NCBI RefSeq assembly: GCF_037095755.1
Contig: NZ_JBAWKJ010000003.1
Coordinates: 310,001-374,000, forward strand
Reading direction: 5' to 3'
DNA from: Sphingopyxis sp. CCNWLW2
GTDB taxonomy: Bacteria; Pseudomonadota; Alphaproteobacteria; Sphingomonadales; Sphingomonadaceae
DNA: 64,000 bases
The notes beneath the pieces were generated by a model that had not been told where the DNA came from, made no database searches, and saw nothing but the letters and a program-made list of their open reading frames with translations. The translations under genes and the position numbers were made by a program. This document shows, piece by piece, positions 27,641 through 36,184 of the stretch (within the stretch, counting starts at the first letter, position 1; every line of letters begins with the position of its first letter).

Positions 27641-27940
27641 TCAGACCGCGAGCAGCGGCGTGTCTTCCTCGCGCGGCGGCGCGGGTTCGAAACCGGGCAG
27701 GGGCTCGAACTCCTCTTCGCTGAGCTCGATCGACGCCAATCCATCGAGCTTGAAGTGGCCGAGCCGCGGGTCCTCATCGGACCGCCAGCTCTTGTTGAGG
27801 TTCAGTGCGCTGATGAACAGGTCGCCGCGGCGCTCGAACAGCAGGTGCGGCGCCAGCGTCAGCACCTGGCCGTTATAATGCGCCGTCACCAGCCTTTTGC
27901 GGGCGATGGCTTCCATCAGTTTCAGTCGTGTATCGTCCAT
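27641..27940 (-). CDS. Stand-alone WYL-like domain protein
   Basis: 99 residues, no DNA-binding domain. The pattern RLKLMEAIARKRLVTAHYNGQVLTLAPHLLFERRGDLFISA, then GHFKLDGLASIEL, matches the WYL ligand-binding module (basic-aromatic HYNG, strand with APHLL, final FxLDxIxxIEL). WYL modules sense nucleic acids or nucleotides in larger regulators; a solitary copy could be an accessory sensor. The last 20 residues are Pro/Glu-rich. It is convergent with the diguanylate cyclase; the two stops are three bases apart. Confidence 0.6.
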   Translation of the reverse strand: MDDTRLKLMEAIARKRLVTAHYNGQVLTLAPHLLFERRGDLFISALNLNKSWRSDEDPRLGHFKLDGLASIELSEEEFEPLPGFEPAPPREEDTPLLAV

Positions 27941-27978
27941 GATTCCGGGTCAGTTGGGGAGAGAGATTTTTTCGTTGT

Positions 27979-27988
27979 GCGTTGCAAC
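27979..27988. promoter_or_regulatory. Perfect palindrome upstream of glcB
   Basis: CGTTGCAACG, a 10-bp perfect dyad centred about 125 bases before the malate synthase ATG. TTGCAA-centred palindromes are recognised by several acetate/short-chain-acyl regulators, so it is a candidate operator; no binding protein is visible nearby. Confidence 0.3.
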
Positions 27989-28109
27989 GTAAACTACCCG
28001 GCCCGCATTGAAAAGCGCCCATTGCCAATCGAAACCAATCGCGGCATAGGCGGGCGGCCCTTTCCTCCCCGGGTCCACTGGCGCAGCCGCGCCGACCAGA
28101 GGGTGTAGC

Positions 28110-30203
28110 ATGACCGAATTTCTCGACCGTTCCGGCCTGTCCGTCGATTCGCGACTGGCCGACTTTGTCGAACAGCGCGCGCTGCCGGGCACGGGGCTCG
28201 ACACCGCCAGATTCTGGAGCGATTTCGCGGACCTGCTCGGCAAGTTCGCGCCCGAGAATGCGTCGCTGCTGGCGAAGCGCGAGGATTTGCAAACGCAGAT
28301 CGACGCCTGGCACGAAGCGCGTGCGGGGCAGCCGCATGACGCCGCCGCCTATCAAGCGTTCCTGCGCGAGATCGGCTACCTCGTCCCCGAACCCGCAGCG
28401 TTTCAGGTCGGCACGCAGAATGTCGATCCCGAAATCGCGACGATGGCGGGGCCGCAACTTGTCGTGCCCGCGCTCAACGCGCGCTTCGCCCTCAATGCCG
28501 CCAATGCGCGCTGGGGCAGCCTCTACGATGCGCTCTACGGCACCGACGCACTCGACGCGCCGCCGGCCAGGCCCGGCGGCTATGACGCCGACCGCGGCGC
28601 CGCGGTGATCGCGCGCGCCAAGGCGTTTCTCGACGAAGCGGTCCCGCTGGCGTCGGGCAGCTGGGCGGACTGGCAGGGCGGAGAGCCCGTGCTCGCCGAT
28701 CCGGCGCAATGGGCCGGCAGCAAGCCCGGCGGCATCCTGCTCCGCCACAACGGCCTGCATATCGAACTGGTGATCGACCCCGCCAGCGCGATCGGCAAGA
28801 CCGACCCCGCGGGCATCGCCGACGTCGTGCTCGAAGCCGCGCTGACGACGATCATCGATCTTGAGGACAGCGTCGCCGCGGTGGACGGTGAGGACAAGGC
28901 GCTCGGCTACACCAACTGGCTCGGCCTGATGCGCGGCGATCTCGTCGAAAGCTTTGCCAAGGGCGGACAGACGGTCACGCGCGCGATGGAGGCCGACCGC
29001 AAATGGACCTCGCCATCGGGCGAAGCCTTCACCCTCCACGGCCGCAGCGTGATGTTCGTGCGCAACGTCGGTCATCTGATGACGACGCCGATGATCAAGC
29101 TCCCGAACGGCGCCGAAGCGCCCGAGGGCCTCTGCGACGCCGTCATCACCAGCCTCTGCTCGCTCCACGACCTCAAGGGGCTCGGCACGCTCAGGAACAG
29201 CCGCGGGGGCAGCATCTATATCGTCAAGCCCAAGCAGCATGGCCCCGAGGAATGCGGCTTCACGAACCGGCTGTTCGATGCCGTGGAAGATATGCTCGGC
29301 CTCGCGCGTCACACGATGAAGGTCGGCGTGATGGACGAGGAGCGTCGTACGTCGGCCAACCTCAGCGCGTGCATCCACGCGGTGAAGGACCGCATCGTCT
29401 TCATCAACACCGGCTTCCTCGATCGCACCGGCGACGAAATCCACACCTCGATGCGCGCGGGACCGATGATCCCGAAGGGCGAAATGAAGGCGAGCGACTG
29501 GATCGCGTCGTACGAGGACCGCAACGTTCGCATCGGCCTTGCCTGCGGGCTGTCGGGCAAGGCGCAGATCGGCAAGGGCATGTGGGCGATGCCCGACCTG
29601 ATGCGCGCGATGCTCGAGGCCAAGGTCGGCCATCCGAAATCGGGCGCGAACACCGCGTGGGTGCCGTCGCCGACCGCCGCGACGCTGCACGCGCTGCACT
29701 ATCATCAGGTCGACGTGTTCGCGCGGCAGAAGGAGATCGCGGGCGAAGCCGTGCCTTCGCTGGGTCGCCTGCTCAACATCCCCGTCGCCACGGGGCGCAA
29801 CTGGAGCGAGGCCGAAATCACCCGCGAGCTCGATAACAATTGCCAGGGCATCCTCGGCTATGTCGTGCGCTGGATCGACCAGGGCGTCGGCTGCTCGAAG
29901 GTGCCCGACATCGACGACGTTGGCCTGATGGAAGATCGCGCGACCTTGCGCATCGCTAGCCAGGCGCTCGCCAACTGGCTGCTCCACGGCGTCTGCACCC
30001 CCGAACAGGTCGACGCCGCACTGACGCGCATGGCGGCAAAGGTCGACGCGCAGAACGCCGGCGATGCGCTCTACGAAAAGCTGACCCCCGACGGCATCGC
30101 GTACCAAGCGGCGCGCGCGCTGATCTTCGAGGGCGTGACGCAGCCGTCGGGCTATACCGAACCGCTGCTGCACAAATACCGGCAGGCGAAAAAGGCGGCG
30201 TAG
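28110..30203 (+). CDS. glcB: Malate synthase G
   Basis: Condenses glyoxylate with acetyl-CoA to malate, the second step of the glyoxylate shunt. 697 residues, standard for the monomeric G isoform (about 720). The catalytic barrel shows [73 protein letters not shown] and [15 protein letters not shown] (the metal and acid residues of the family), and the C-terminal plug has [27 protein letters not shown]. Isocitrate lyase is not in the window; icd at the left edge competes for the same branch-point metabolite. Confidence 0.97.
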   Translation: MTEFLDRSGLSVDSRLADFVEQRALPGTGLDTARFWSDFADLLGKFAPENASLLAKREDLQTQIDAWHEARAGQPHDAAAYQAFLREIGYLVPEPAAFQVGTQNVDPEIATMAGPQLVVPALNARFALNAANARWGSLYDALYGTDALDAPPARPGGYDADRGAAVIARAKAFLDEAVPLASGSWADWQGGEPVLADPAQWAGSKPGGILLRHNGLHIELVIDPASAIGKTDPAGIADVVLEAALTTIIDLEDSVAAVDGEDKALGYTNWLGLMRGDLVESFAKGGQTVTRAMEADRKWTSPSGEAFTLHGRSVMFVRNVGHLMTTPMIKLPNGAEAPEGLCDAVITSLCSLHDLKGLGTLRNSRGGSIYIVKPKQHGPEECGFTNRLFDAVEDMLGLARHTMKVGVMDEERRTSANLSACIHAVKDRIVFINTGFLDRTGDEIHTSMRAGPMIPKGEMKASDWIASYEDRNVRIGLACGLSGKAQIGKGMWAMPDLMRAMLEAKVGHPKSGANTAWVPSPTAATLHALHYHQVDVFARQKEIAGEAVPSLGRLLNIPVATGRNWSEAEITRELDNNCQGILGYVVRWIDQGVGCSKVPDIDDVGLMEDRATLRIASQALANWLLHGVCTPEQVDAALTRMAAKVDAQNAGDALYEKLTPDGIAYQAARALIFEGVTQPSGYTEPLLHKYRQAKKAA

Positions 30204-30233
30204 CGCCATAACATCGCGAATTGACAGGCTAAA

Positions 30234-30261
30234 CCGGCGGGCGCATAGCGCCGCCCGCCGG
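30234..30261 (+). terminator. Strong hairpin after glcB
   Basis: Perfect 10-bp GC stem (30234-30243 with 30252-30261), 8-base loop, 31 bases after the glcB stop. There is no T-run, but the stem is very stable and probably ends or protects the glcB transcript. Confidence 0.5.
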
Positions 30262-30285
30262 GGCGCGACTCCGGCATCAACCCAA

Positions 30286-30410
30286 GGACCGAAAAATGGA
30301 CCCCGACAGTAGACGTCGCACCATATGTCCGGCAGCCACGGCGGTCCGTCAGGGGTAATCTCCTGCGCATCTCCTGACGCTGGCGGACGCCAGCATTCAG
30401 GAGACACTCC
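30286..30410 (+). ncRNA. Structured 5' leader of corA, candidate RNA switch
   Basis: The last 125 bases before corA can form two nested features. A long-range stem pairs 30300-30307 with 30348-30356 (8 bp, one bulged A), enclosing a 40-base region. Downstream, 30371-30377 (CTCCTGA) pairs with 30397-30403 (TCAGGAG), with an inner CTGG/CCAG stem, and this buries the corA Shine-Dalgarno (CAGGAG, 30398-30403). A second identical TCTCCTG at 30359-30365 can pair with the same Shine-Dalgarno. Two alternative blocking segments are the layout of translational riboswitches. It does not match any riboswitch class I know. Confidence 0.5.
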
Positions 30411-31382
30411 ATGTTCCACGCTTTCGTTCGCGAGGCCGACCGCCTCGTCCGCGCCGATATCGGCGCGGCCAACCCGCCCGCCATCCTGTGGGCGGATATC
30501 GTCCATCCGACCGCCGACGACGCCGCAAATGCCGCCGCCTTGCTCGGAATTTCGATCCCGACGCTGCCCGAAATGCAGGAAATCGAACCCTCGGCGCGGC
30601 TCTACGAAGAGGCCGGCGCGCAGTTTATGACGGTACCGATCGTCGTCGGGCTCGACGGCGATGCGCCGCGCCTCGCGCCCGTCACCTTCATCCTCGGCGC
30701 GGCAAGCCTCGCGACGGTTCGCCATGCCGAAGCCGCGCCGTTCGAACAGGTCGTCGCGCGCCGGCTGCGCAGCAACGGCGCGACGACCGCCGAAACGCTG
30801 ATGCTCGACCTGATCGAGGCGATCGTCGATCGCGTCGCCGACGTGCTCGAACGCAGCGCGCTCCACTGCGACACCGTGTCGCGCGACGTTTTCGCGCGCA
30901 AGGCCGCGGGCGGCGGCGCCGAAGGCCCGGCGCGCGACCTCGAAGCGATGCTCGGGCGCATCGGGCGCGAGGGCGATCTGCTCACCAAGCTGCGCGAATG
31001 CCTCGTCGGGCTCGCGCGGATGCTGTCCTATCACAGCACGCGAAGCGAAGGCAGCGCCCGCGAGGCGCGCGCGCGGCTCAAGACGATCCAGCGCGACGTG
31101 CAGGCGCTGACCGATCATGCGAGCTTCCTGTCGGGCAAGATCAACTTCCTGCTCGACGCGACGCTGGGCCTGATCAACCTCGAGCAGAACCAGATCATCA
31201 AGATTTTCACCGTCGCCGCGGTGGCTTTCCTGCCGCCGACGCTGATCGCGTCGATCTACGGGATGAATTTCGACCTCATGCCCGAACTACGCTGGCAGTA
31301 TGGCTACCCGTTCGCGATTGGGCTGATGCTCGTCTCGTCGATCCTGCCCTTCGCCTATTTCCGCAAGCGCGGCTGGCTGTGA
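30411..31382 (+). CDS. corA: CorA-family magnesium/divalent cation transporter
   Basis: Pentameric inner-membrane channel for Mg2+ (also Co2+/Ni2+ in some members). 323 residues: N-terminal cytoplasmic alpha/beta domain, long stalk helix (about 190-265), and two C-terminal membrane helices flanking the signature YGMNF in IASIYGMNFDLMPEL. The cytoplasmic basic end RKRGWL is typical. Translation start is ATG at 30411, eight bases after the Shine-Dalgarno, which is sequestered in a hairpin (see leader). Followed after 19 bases by an unrelated secreted protein. Confidence 0.93.
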   Translation: MFHAFVREADRLVRADIGAANPPAILWADIVHPTADDAANAAALLGISIPTLPEMQEIEPSARLYEEAGAQFMTVPIVVGLDGDAPRLAPVTFILGAASLATVRHAEAAPFEQVVARRLRSNGATTAETLMLDLIEAIVDRVADVLERSALHCDTVSRDVFARKAAGGGAEGPARDLEAMLGRIGREGDLLTKLRECLVGLARMLSYHSTRSEGSAREARARLKTIQRDVQALTDHASFLSGKINFLLDATLGLINLEQNQIIKIFTVAAVAFLPPTLIASIYGMNFDLMPELRWQYGYPFAIGLMLVSSILPFAYFRKRGWL

Positions 31383-31401
31383 TGACGGCGGGAGACAGGC
31401 G

Positions 31402-32091
31402 ATGCGGATCATCGAATTCCGCCTGCTGCCGGGTCTGGCGGCCGCGAGCGTAATCGCGATGCCGCTGCCCGCGATCGCCGCGGGCGGCGCGCATGGCGTC
31501 GACGACGCTGCCGTCGAAACCCCCGGCGCCTGCCACCTCGAAAGCTGGGTCAGCGACCTTGGCCACGGCGAGCGCCTCGTCAATTTCAGCCCCGCCTGCA
31601 CGGCCGAAGCGCTGCCGGCGGTCGAGATCGGCGGAACCGTCCAGCGGGTGGGGACGCCCGGTGCGCGCCGCTGGCTTGCCGGACCCGCGATCAAATGGAC
31701 CTTGCACGAGGGCGGCCGCGGCCCGGCGGTCGGGCTGGCCGGATCGGCTTTGATCGACCCGGGTTCGGGACATATCGACAGCGCGGCGCTTCTGGTGCCC
31801 GTGACTTTCCGGCCGGCCGGAAATCTCACGGTCAACCTCAACGCCGGCGTCGGGCACAGCCGGGGCGAGGGCGCGCATCCGCTCTACGGCGCGCAGGTCG
31901 ATGTCGCCGCGGCGAAAGGGGTCGCGCTGATGGCGGAAATCTTCGGACGGCCCGACCAGCGGCCCGCACTGCAGGCGGGGATTCGATGGACCTTCGACCG
32001 CGACCGCATCGACCTCGACCTGCTCGCCGGCCGACAGGGCGGGGCGGCGGGCGACGGCAGCATCACGCTCGGGCTCACGATCCGGCGATAA
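31402..32091 (+). CDS. Secreted/outer-membrane beta-rich protein of unknown function
   Basis: 229 residues, not recognised. A signal peptide is visible (residues 1-26, cleavage after AIA). The mature part has alternating hydrophobic/polar strands (for example LTVNLNAGVGHS, GVALMAEIFGR, LQAGIRWTFDRDRIDLDLLAG) ending in ITLGLTIRR, suggesting a small beta-barrel or an outer-membrane lipid-binding protein. One cysteine pair (CHLE and ACTAE). It may be co-transcribed with corA. Confidence 0.65.
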   Translation: MRIIEFRLLPGLAAASVIAMPLPAIAAGGAHGVDDAAVETPGACHLESWVSDLGHGERLVNFSPACTAEALPAVEIGGTVQRVGTPGARRWLAGPAIKWTLHEGGRGPAVGLAGSALIDPGSGHIDSAALLVPVTFRPAGNLTVNLNAGVGHSRGEGAHPLYGAQVDVAAAKGVALMAEIFGRPDQRPALQAGIRWTFDRDRIDLDLLAGRQGGAAGDGSITLGLTIRR

Positions 32092-32141
32092 AGATTGGCG
32101 CTCAGCGTGAGCAGGCTTGCGGCGTGCGGTGGGCATGTATA

Positions 32142-32156
32142 GAACATATAAAGAAC
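32142..32156 (+). promoter_or_regulatory. LexA (SOS) box, direct-repeat type
   Basis: Exact GAAC-N7-GAAC with an A/T spacer (ATATAAA), 17 bases before the start of the gene at 32173 and overlapping a likely -10 region (TATAGA/TATAAA). Orientation and spacing suit LexA repression of that gene and possibly of the DJ-1/PfpI gene behind it. It is the second perfect box in the window. Confidence 0.7.
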
Positions 32157-32172
32157 ATCGTTGGAGATGCCT

Positions 32173-32667
32173 ATGTCCGCCGCCGTCGATCCCGCCTATC
32201 TTCATTATCCGAAACATGCAGAATTTCGCGCGCTCGTCGAAGCGGGCGGCGCGGCGCTCAAGCTCTATCACCTGACCACTGCCGACGCGCCGGTGCCGGA
32301 CGAAGTGGCGAAGCTCTGCGCCGACTGGTTCGCCGGACAGGCGGTGGCGGCCGTCGCGCCGGGCGATTGCGGTTTCGTCATCCTCCACCGCTGCGGCGCC
32401 GATTTCTATTTCCTGCTCGTGTCGGTGTGGCGCGGGTCGAACGAACTCTGGGAAGCGGTCTGGTATCGGCACGGCGACATGCCAGCCTTCGCGCCGTTCG
32501 ATCCGGCCTATCCGCCGGGCGCGGGCGCCCCGCGCCCGACCTTCTGCGTCTGGGAACTCGGGATCGTCGCGCACGAGAGCGCGGCATGGGGCCGCTACCT
32601 CGCGTCGCCGCGCGACGGCACCGCGCGGTCGCACTGGGTTGATGATATCTTCGAAGGCGCTGTATAG
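32173..32667 (+). CDS. Protein of unknown function downstream of a LexA box
   Basis: 164 residues, no family recognised, no signal peptide or membrane helix. It is rich in Trp, Tyr, Phe and His (YLHYPKHAEF, VWRGSNELWEAVWYR, FCVWELGIVAHESAAW), suggesting a compact globular domain, and contains three cysteines. GGAG lies 7 bases before the ATG at 32173; TTG/ATG codons at 32161 and 32167 are less likely. The LexA box just upstream suggests induction by DNA damage. A 29-base gap separates it from the DJ-1/PfpI gene, so they may form one SOS transcript. Confidence 0.7.
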   Translation: MSAAVDPAYLHYPKHAEFRALVEAGGAALKLYHLTTADAPVPDEVAKLCADWFAGQAVAAVAPGDCGFVILHRCGADFYFLLVSVWRGSNELWEAVWYRHGDMPAFAPFDPAYPPGAGAPRPTFCVWELGIVAHESAAWGRYLASPRDGTARSHWVDDIFEGAV

Positions 32668-32696
32668 GCGCCGCTCGTTTCAAGGGGAGTTTTGAC

Positions 32697-33320
32697 GTGC
32701 AGATTGCGGTGCTGACCTTCGACGGCTTCAACGAACTCGATTCGTTCGTTGCGGCCGGAATCCTGAACCGTTTGCGCGGGCAGGGCTGGGAAGCGCACAT
32801 CACGTCGCCGACGCCGCGCGTGACCTCGATGAACGGCGTGACGATCGAGCGTCAGCAACCGCTCGACTTCGTGGCGAAGGCCGACGCGGTGATAATCGGC
32901 AGCGGGATCAAGACGCGCGAGATCGCGGCGGACCCGCTGATGCTCGGCCGCATCCGGCTCGACCCGTCGCGCCAGCTGATCGGCGCACAATGTTCGGGGA
33001 CGCTGCTGCTCGCGAAGCTCGGGCTGATTGGCGCGCTCCCCGCCTGCACCGACCTCACCACCAAGCCGTGGGTGATCGAGGCCGGAGTCGAGGTGCTCGA
33101 CGCACCCTTCGTCGCGCATGGCAATGTCGCGACCGCGGGCGGTTGCCTCGCGTCGCAATATCTCGCCGCGTGGATCATCGCGCGGCTGGCCGGGACCGCC
33201 GCGGCCGAGGAGGCGCTGCACTATGTCGCGCCGGTCGGCGAGAAAGCGGACTATGTGACGCGCGCGTTGGCGGCCGTGCAGCCGTTCCTTGCGGAAGAAA
33301 AGCTCGCGCGCACTGCGTAA
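32697..33320 (+). CDS. DJ-1/PfpI family protein
   Basis: 207 residues, class I glutamine-amidotransferase-like fold. The nucleophile elbow is LIGAQCSGTLLLAKLG with the cysteine at about residue 100, preceded by AVIIGSG, as in ThiJ/PfpI proteins; the usual Glu near residue 14 is present in the FNELDSF segment. Family members include protein deglycases, isocyanide hydratases and chaperones, so activity is open. The start is GTG at 32697 after GGGGAGTTTTGAC. Possible operon partner of the LexA-box gene in front of it. Confidence 0.85.
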   Translation: MQIAVLTFDGFNELDSFVAAGILNRLRGQGWEAHITSPTPRVTSMNGVTIERQQPLDFVAKADAVIIGSGIKTREIAADPLMLGRIRLDPSRQLIGAQCSGTLLLAKLGLIGALPACTDLTTKPWVIEAGVEVLDAPFVAHGNVATAGGCLASQYLAAWIIARLAGTAAAEEALHYVAPVGEKADYVTRALAAVQPFLAEEKLARTA

Positions 33321-33401
33321 CTGGCGATCCCATACAATACAGCTTGCCCCGGCCTGCTAAAATCCGGCATTTTGCGGCGTACGCAAACTGGGGGCAGGGC
33401 G

Positions 33402-35417
33402 ATGACGGCACCGTTTAATTTCGGGCAGCTCAAATTTCTGAAGGCGCTGACCGAAGCACTGTTTTACGAAGCCGAGATGGTGATTTCGGCCGATCAGGTC
33501 GTCGCCAACGTTTGCGATCTGTTCGAAAAGGTCGGCGGGACCAAGCTCGACGAGATCCGCCTGTCGCTGACCGCGACCGAACTGGTGCTCGGCGGCCCCT
33601 TCTTTACCGAGAATGATGTCGCGGACCGCGCCGAGAAGCTTAAAGACCGGCTGCAGGACAGCCAGATCGACCTGTTCCAGGACATGGCGCGGCTGCGCGG
33701 CGTCATTTACGCCTGCTATTACGGCCATTGGCAGCCGGGGCTCGGGCCCGGCGATCAGGGTGCCAACGCCAATAATCCGGTGCACCGCCAGATCGGCTTC
33801 ACGCTCCCCCAATTTCGCCAGCGCGGCAGCGAAGAAGTGCCGCTGGAGCGGATTCACGGGCGCGAGATCGACCCCGCGCATATCCTCGATGCGTCGAGGG
33901 TCGACGACGAATATGATGTTATCGTCATCGGTTCGGGTGCCGGGGGCGGGGTCGCCGCCTATAATATCGCGGCGCAGGGCTATAAGGTGCTGATCGTCGA
34001 GGCGGGGCCATTCTATCCCAGCCACGCGATTACGCATCACGAACTCGACATGATCGCGAAGCTCTACAAGCATGGCGCGCTGCAAACCTCGACCAACCGC
34101 GATTTCGTGGTGTTCCAGGGACGCTGCGTCGGCGGGTCGTCGACGATCAACAACGGGATTTGCCTGCGCGTCAACGAGCCGGGGCGCACGCACCCCGACG
34201 CAAAGGACGTGCTCGCGAAATGGGCGAGCATCGGTGCGCCCGTCGACGCCGCGGCGTTCCACGCGAGCTATGATGCGGTCCGCGACAAGCTCGGCATCGC
34301 GCCGATCGAACCGCGCAGCGGACGCCACAACGGCCCGCACCTGATCGAGGGCTGGCGCAGCTACGCGCAGGGATCGACCAACCCGCGCGACCAGCGTGCG
34401 ATCGCCGACTGGTTCGCGAAGAATTTCGGTCCGCCGAACACCGTCAATGCCTGCGCCTATTGCGGCTATTGCAATTCGGGCTGCGCCTATGGCCGCCGCA
34501 TGGGCATCGCGCAAACCTATCTGCCCGAGGCGTGCCGCGATTTCGGCGCGCGCATCCTGCCGGGGACGAAGGCCGAACGGATCATCTGGCAGACCGCCTA
34601 CGACGGCCGGCGCGAGGCCGAGGCGGTGAAGCTGGTCCTCCCCGACGGGTCGAAGACGCTCGTTCGTGCGCGCGTCGGTGTCGTCGTCGCCGCGGGCACG
34701 ATCGCCTCGTCGAAGCTGCTCGACCGCAGCGATATCGACCGCACCGGCTATCAGGTGTCGCTCAACGTCGCTTCGCCGGTGGTCGCGCTGATGCCCGAAG
34801 GTGCTGGCGGCGACGCGTGGGACGAGGATCAGATGTCGAGCTATGTCGACTGCGGCGACTTCCTGCTCGAAAGCCATTTTCAGCCGCCGATGTCGATGGC
34901 GTCGCTGATGCCCGGCTGGTTCGGCGACCATGCGGCGCGCATGAAGAATTTCGGCCGCGTCCATTCGGCGGGCATCTTGTTCCCCGCCGACCGCCGCGGG
35001 CAGATCGTCGACGGCAAGCTGAAGTTCAGCCTCGACGTGGACGACGATCTGCCGGTGCTGCGCGACGCGATGGCGACGCTCACCAAGGTCCATTTCGCCG
35101 CGGGCGCGCTCGAATGCTATCCAGCGCTGGCCAAGGGGCAAAAGATCACGCCCGACATGGATGTCGACGCCTTCTTCCGCGACGCGATCCGCGAACAGGA
35201 CGATGTCACGCTGTCGAGCAGCCACCCGCATGGCGGCAATGCGATCAACGAGGATCCGTCGTACGGTGTCGTCGACCTCGACTGCCGCGTCCACGAAACG
35301 ACCAATGTGTTCGTCACCGACGCGAGCACCTTCCCCAGCTGCATCCGCGTCAACGCGCAATGGACGACGATGGCGATGGCGCAATATGCGACGGGGCGCG
35401 GCGATCCCTTTCGTTGA
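33402..35417 (+). CDS. GMC-family FAD oxidoreductase with four-cysteine cluster
   Basis: 671 residues. An N-terminal helical domain (about 1-170) resembling that of long-chain alcohol oxidases precedes the FAD-binding Rossmann motif [18 protein letters not shown] near residue 176 and the GMC signature [14 protein letters not shown]. The catalytic His is in [10 protein letters not shown], with the C-terminal partner in [15 protein letters not shown]. Four cysteines at 351, 354, 357 and 361 ([11 protein letters not shown]) could bind a metal or Fe-S cluster. Likely oxidises long-chain alcohols or sterol-like substrates; the substrate is unknown. ATG at 33402 preferred over the in-frame 33372. 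trhO follows after 28 bases. Confidence 0.85.
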   Translation: MTAPFNFGQLKFLKALTEALFYEAEMVISADQVVANVCDLFEKVGGTKLDEIRLSLTATELVLGGPFFTENDVADRAEKLKDRLQDSQIDLFQDMARLRGVIYACYYGHWQPGLGPGDQGANANNPVHRQIGFTLPQFRQRGSEEVPLERIHGREIDPAHILDASRVDDEYDVIVIGSGAGGGVAAYNIAAQGYKVLIVEAGPFYPSHAITHHELDMIAKLYKHGALQTSTNRDFVVFQGRCVGGSSTINNGICLRVNEPGRTHPDAKDVLAKWASIGAPVDAAAFHASYDAVRDKLGIAPIEPRSGRHNGPHLIEGWRSYAQGSTNPRDQRAIADWFAKNFGPPNTVNACAYCGYCNSGCAYGRRMGIAQTYLPEACRDFGARILPGTKAERIIWQTAYDGRREAEAVKLVLPDGSKTLVRARVGVVVAAGTIASSKLLDRSDIDRTGYQVSLNVASPVVALMPEGAGGDAWDEDQMSSYVDCGDFLLESHFQPPMSMASLMPGWFGDHAARMKNFGRVHSAGILFPADRRGQIVDGKLKFSLDVDDDLPVLRDAMATLTKVHFAAGALECYPALAKGQKITPDMDVDAFFRDAIREQDDVTLSSSHPHGGNAINEDPSYGVVDLDCRVHETTNVFVTDASTFPSCIRVNAQWTTMAMAQYATGRGDPFR

Positions 35418-35445
35418 GGCGCAATCGCGCCTACATGGCGCCCCC

Positions 35446-36180
35446 ATGTTCCAGGTTGCCGCCCTTTATCGTTTCGCATCGTTCGACGATCCCGCCGCAT
35501 TGCGCCAGCCGCTGATCGACCTCTGCGCGGCAGAGGGCGTGATGGGCACGCTCCTCCTCGCGCGCGAAGGCATCAACGGCACGATCGCCGGAACCGAGGC
35601 CGGGATCGCCGCGGTGCTCGGCCATATCCGGGCGCTTCCTGACTGCGCCGGGCTCGACGTCAAATATTCGACCGCCGCCGAGATGCCGTTCCAGCGGATG
35701 AAGGTGCGGCTGAAAAAGGAAATCGTGACGATGAAGGTGCCGGGGCTCGACCCCGCACGCGACGCCGCGCCTTATGTCGATCCCGCCGACTGGAACGCGC
35801 TCGTCGACGATCCCGACACCGTGCTGATCGACACGCGCAACGGCTTCGAGGTCGGCTACGGCAGCTTTACGGGCGCGGTCGACCCCGAAACGAAGAGCTT
35901 CGGCGAATTCCCCGACTGGTGGCGCGCCAATGCCGACCGTTTTGCGGGCAAGCGCGTCGCGATGTTCTGCACCGGCGGCATCCGCTGCGAAAAATCGACA
36001 GCCTTCCTGCGCCATGAAGGCGTCGAGGATGTCGTCCACCTCAAGGGCGGCATCCTCGCCTATCTCGAACAGGTGCCCGAAGCCGACAGCCGCTGGCACG
36101 GCAGCTGCTTCGTCTTCGACGAGCGGGTGAGTGTGGGGCATGGCTTGGTTGAGGTCGGCGAGAAGTCCGACCCCGACTGA
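35446..36180 (+). CDS. trhO: tRNA uridine(34) hydroxylase / rhodanese-domain protein TrhO
   Basis: Oxygen-dependent formation of 5-hydroxyuridine at tRNA position 34 (prephenate-independent route). 244 residues: an N-terminal acylphosphatase-like domain ([25 protein letters not shown]) and a C-terminal rhodanese domain with active-site Cys175 in [11 protein letters not shown], as in YceA/TrhO. C-terminal zinc-finger-like cysteines of longer homologues are missing; the end is short. The ATG at 35446 follows the GMC gene after 28 bases. The stop is 4 bases from the convergent caspase-like gene. Confidence 0.92.
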   Translation: MFQVAALYRFASFDDPAALRQPLIDLCAAEGVMGTLLLAREGINGTIAGTEAGIAAVLGHIRALPDCAGLDVKYSTAAEMPFQRMKVRLKKEIVTMKVPGLDPARDAAPYVDPADWNALVDDPDTVLIDTRNGFEVGYGSFTGAVDPETKSFGEFPDWWRANADRFAGKRVAMFCTGGIRCEKSTAFLRHEGVEDVVHLKGGILAYLEQVPEADSRWHGSCFVFDERVSVGHGLVEVGEKSDPD

Positions 36181-36184
36181 GCCG

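Noticed and set aside
27873..31118. A 1081-codon minus-strand open frame across glcB and corA
   Set aside because: Covers two certain genes and their gap, Arg/Ala/His-rich without domains; a codon-bias shadow.
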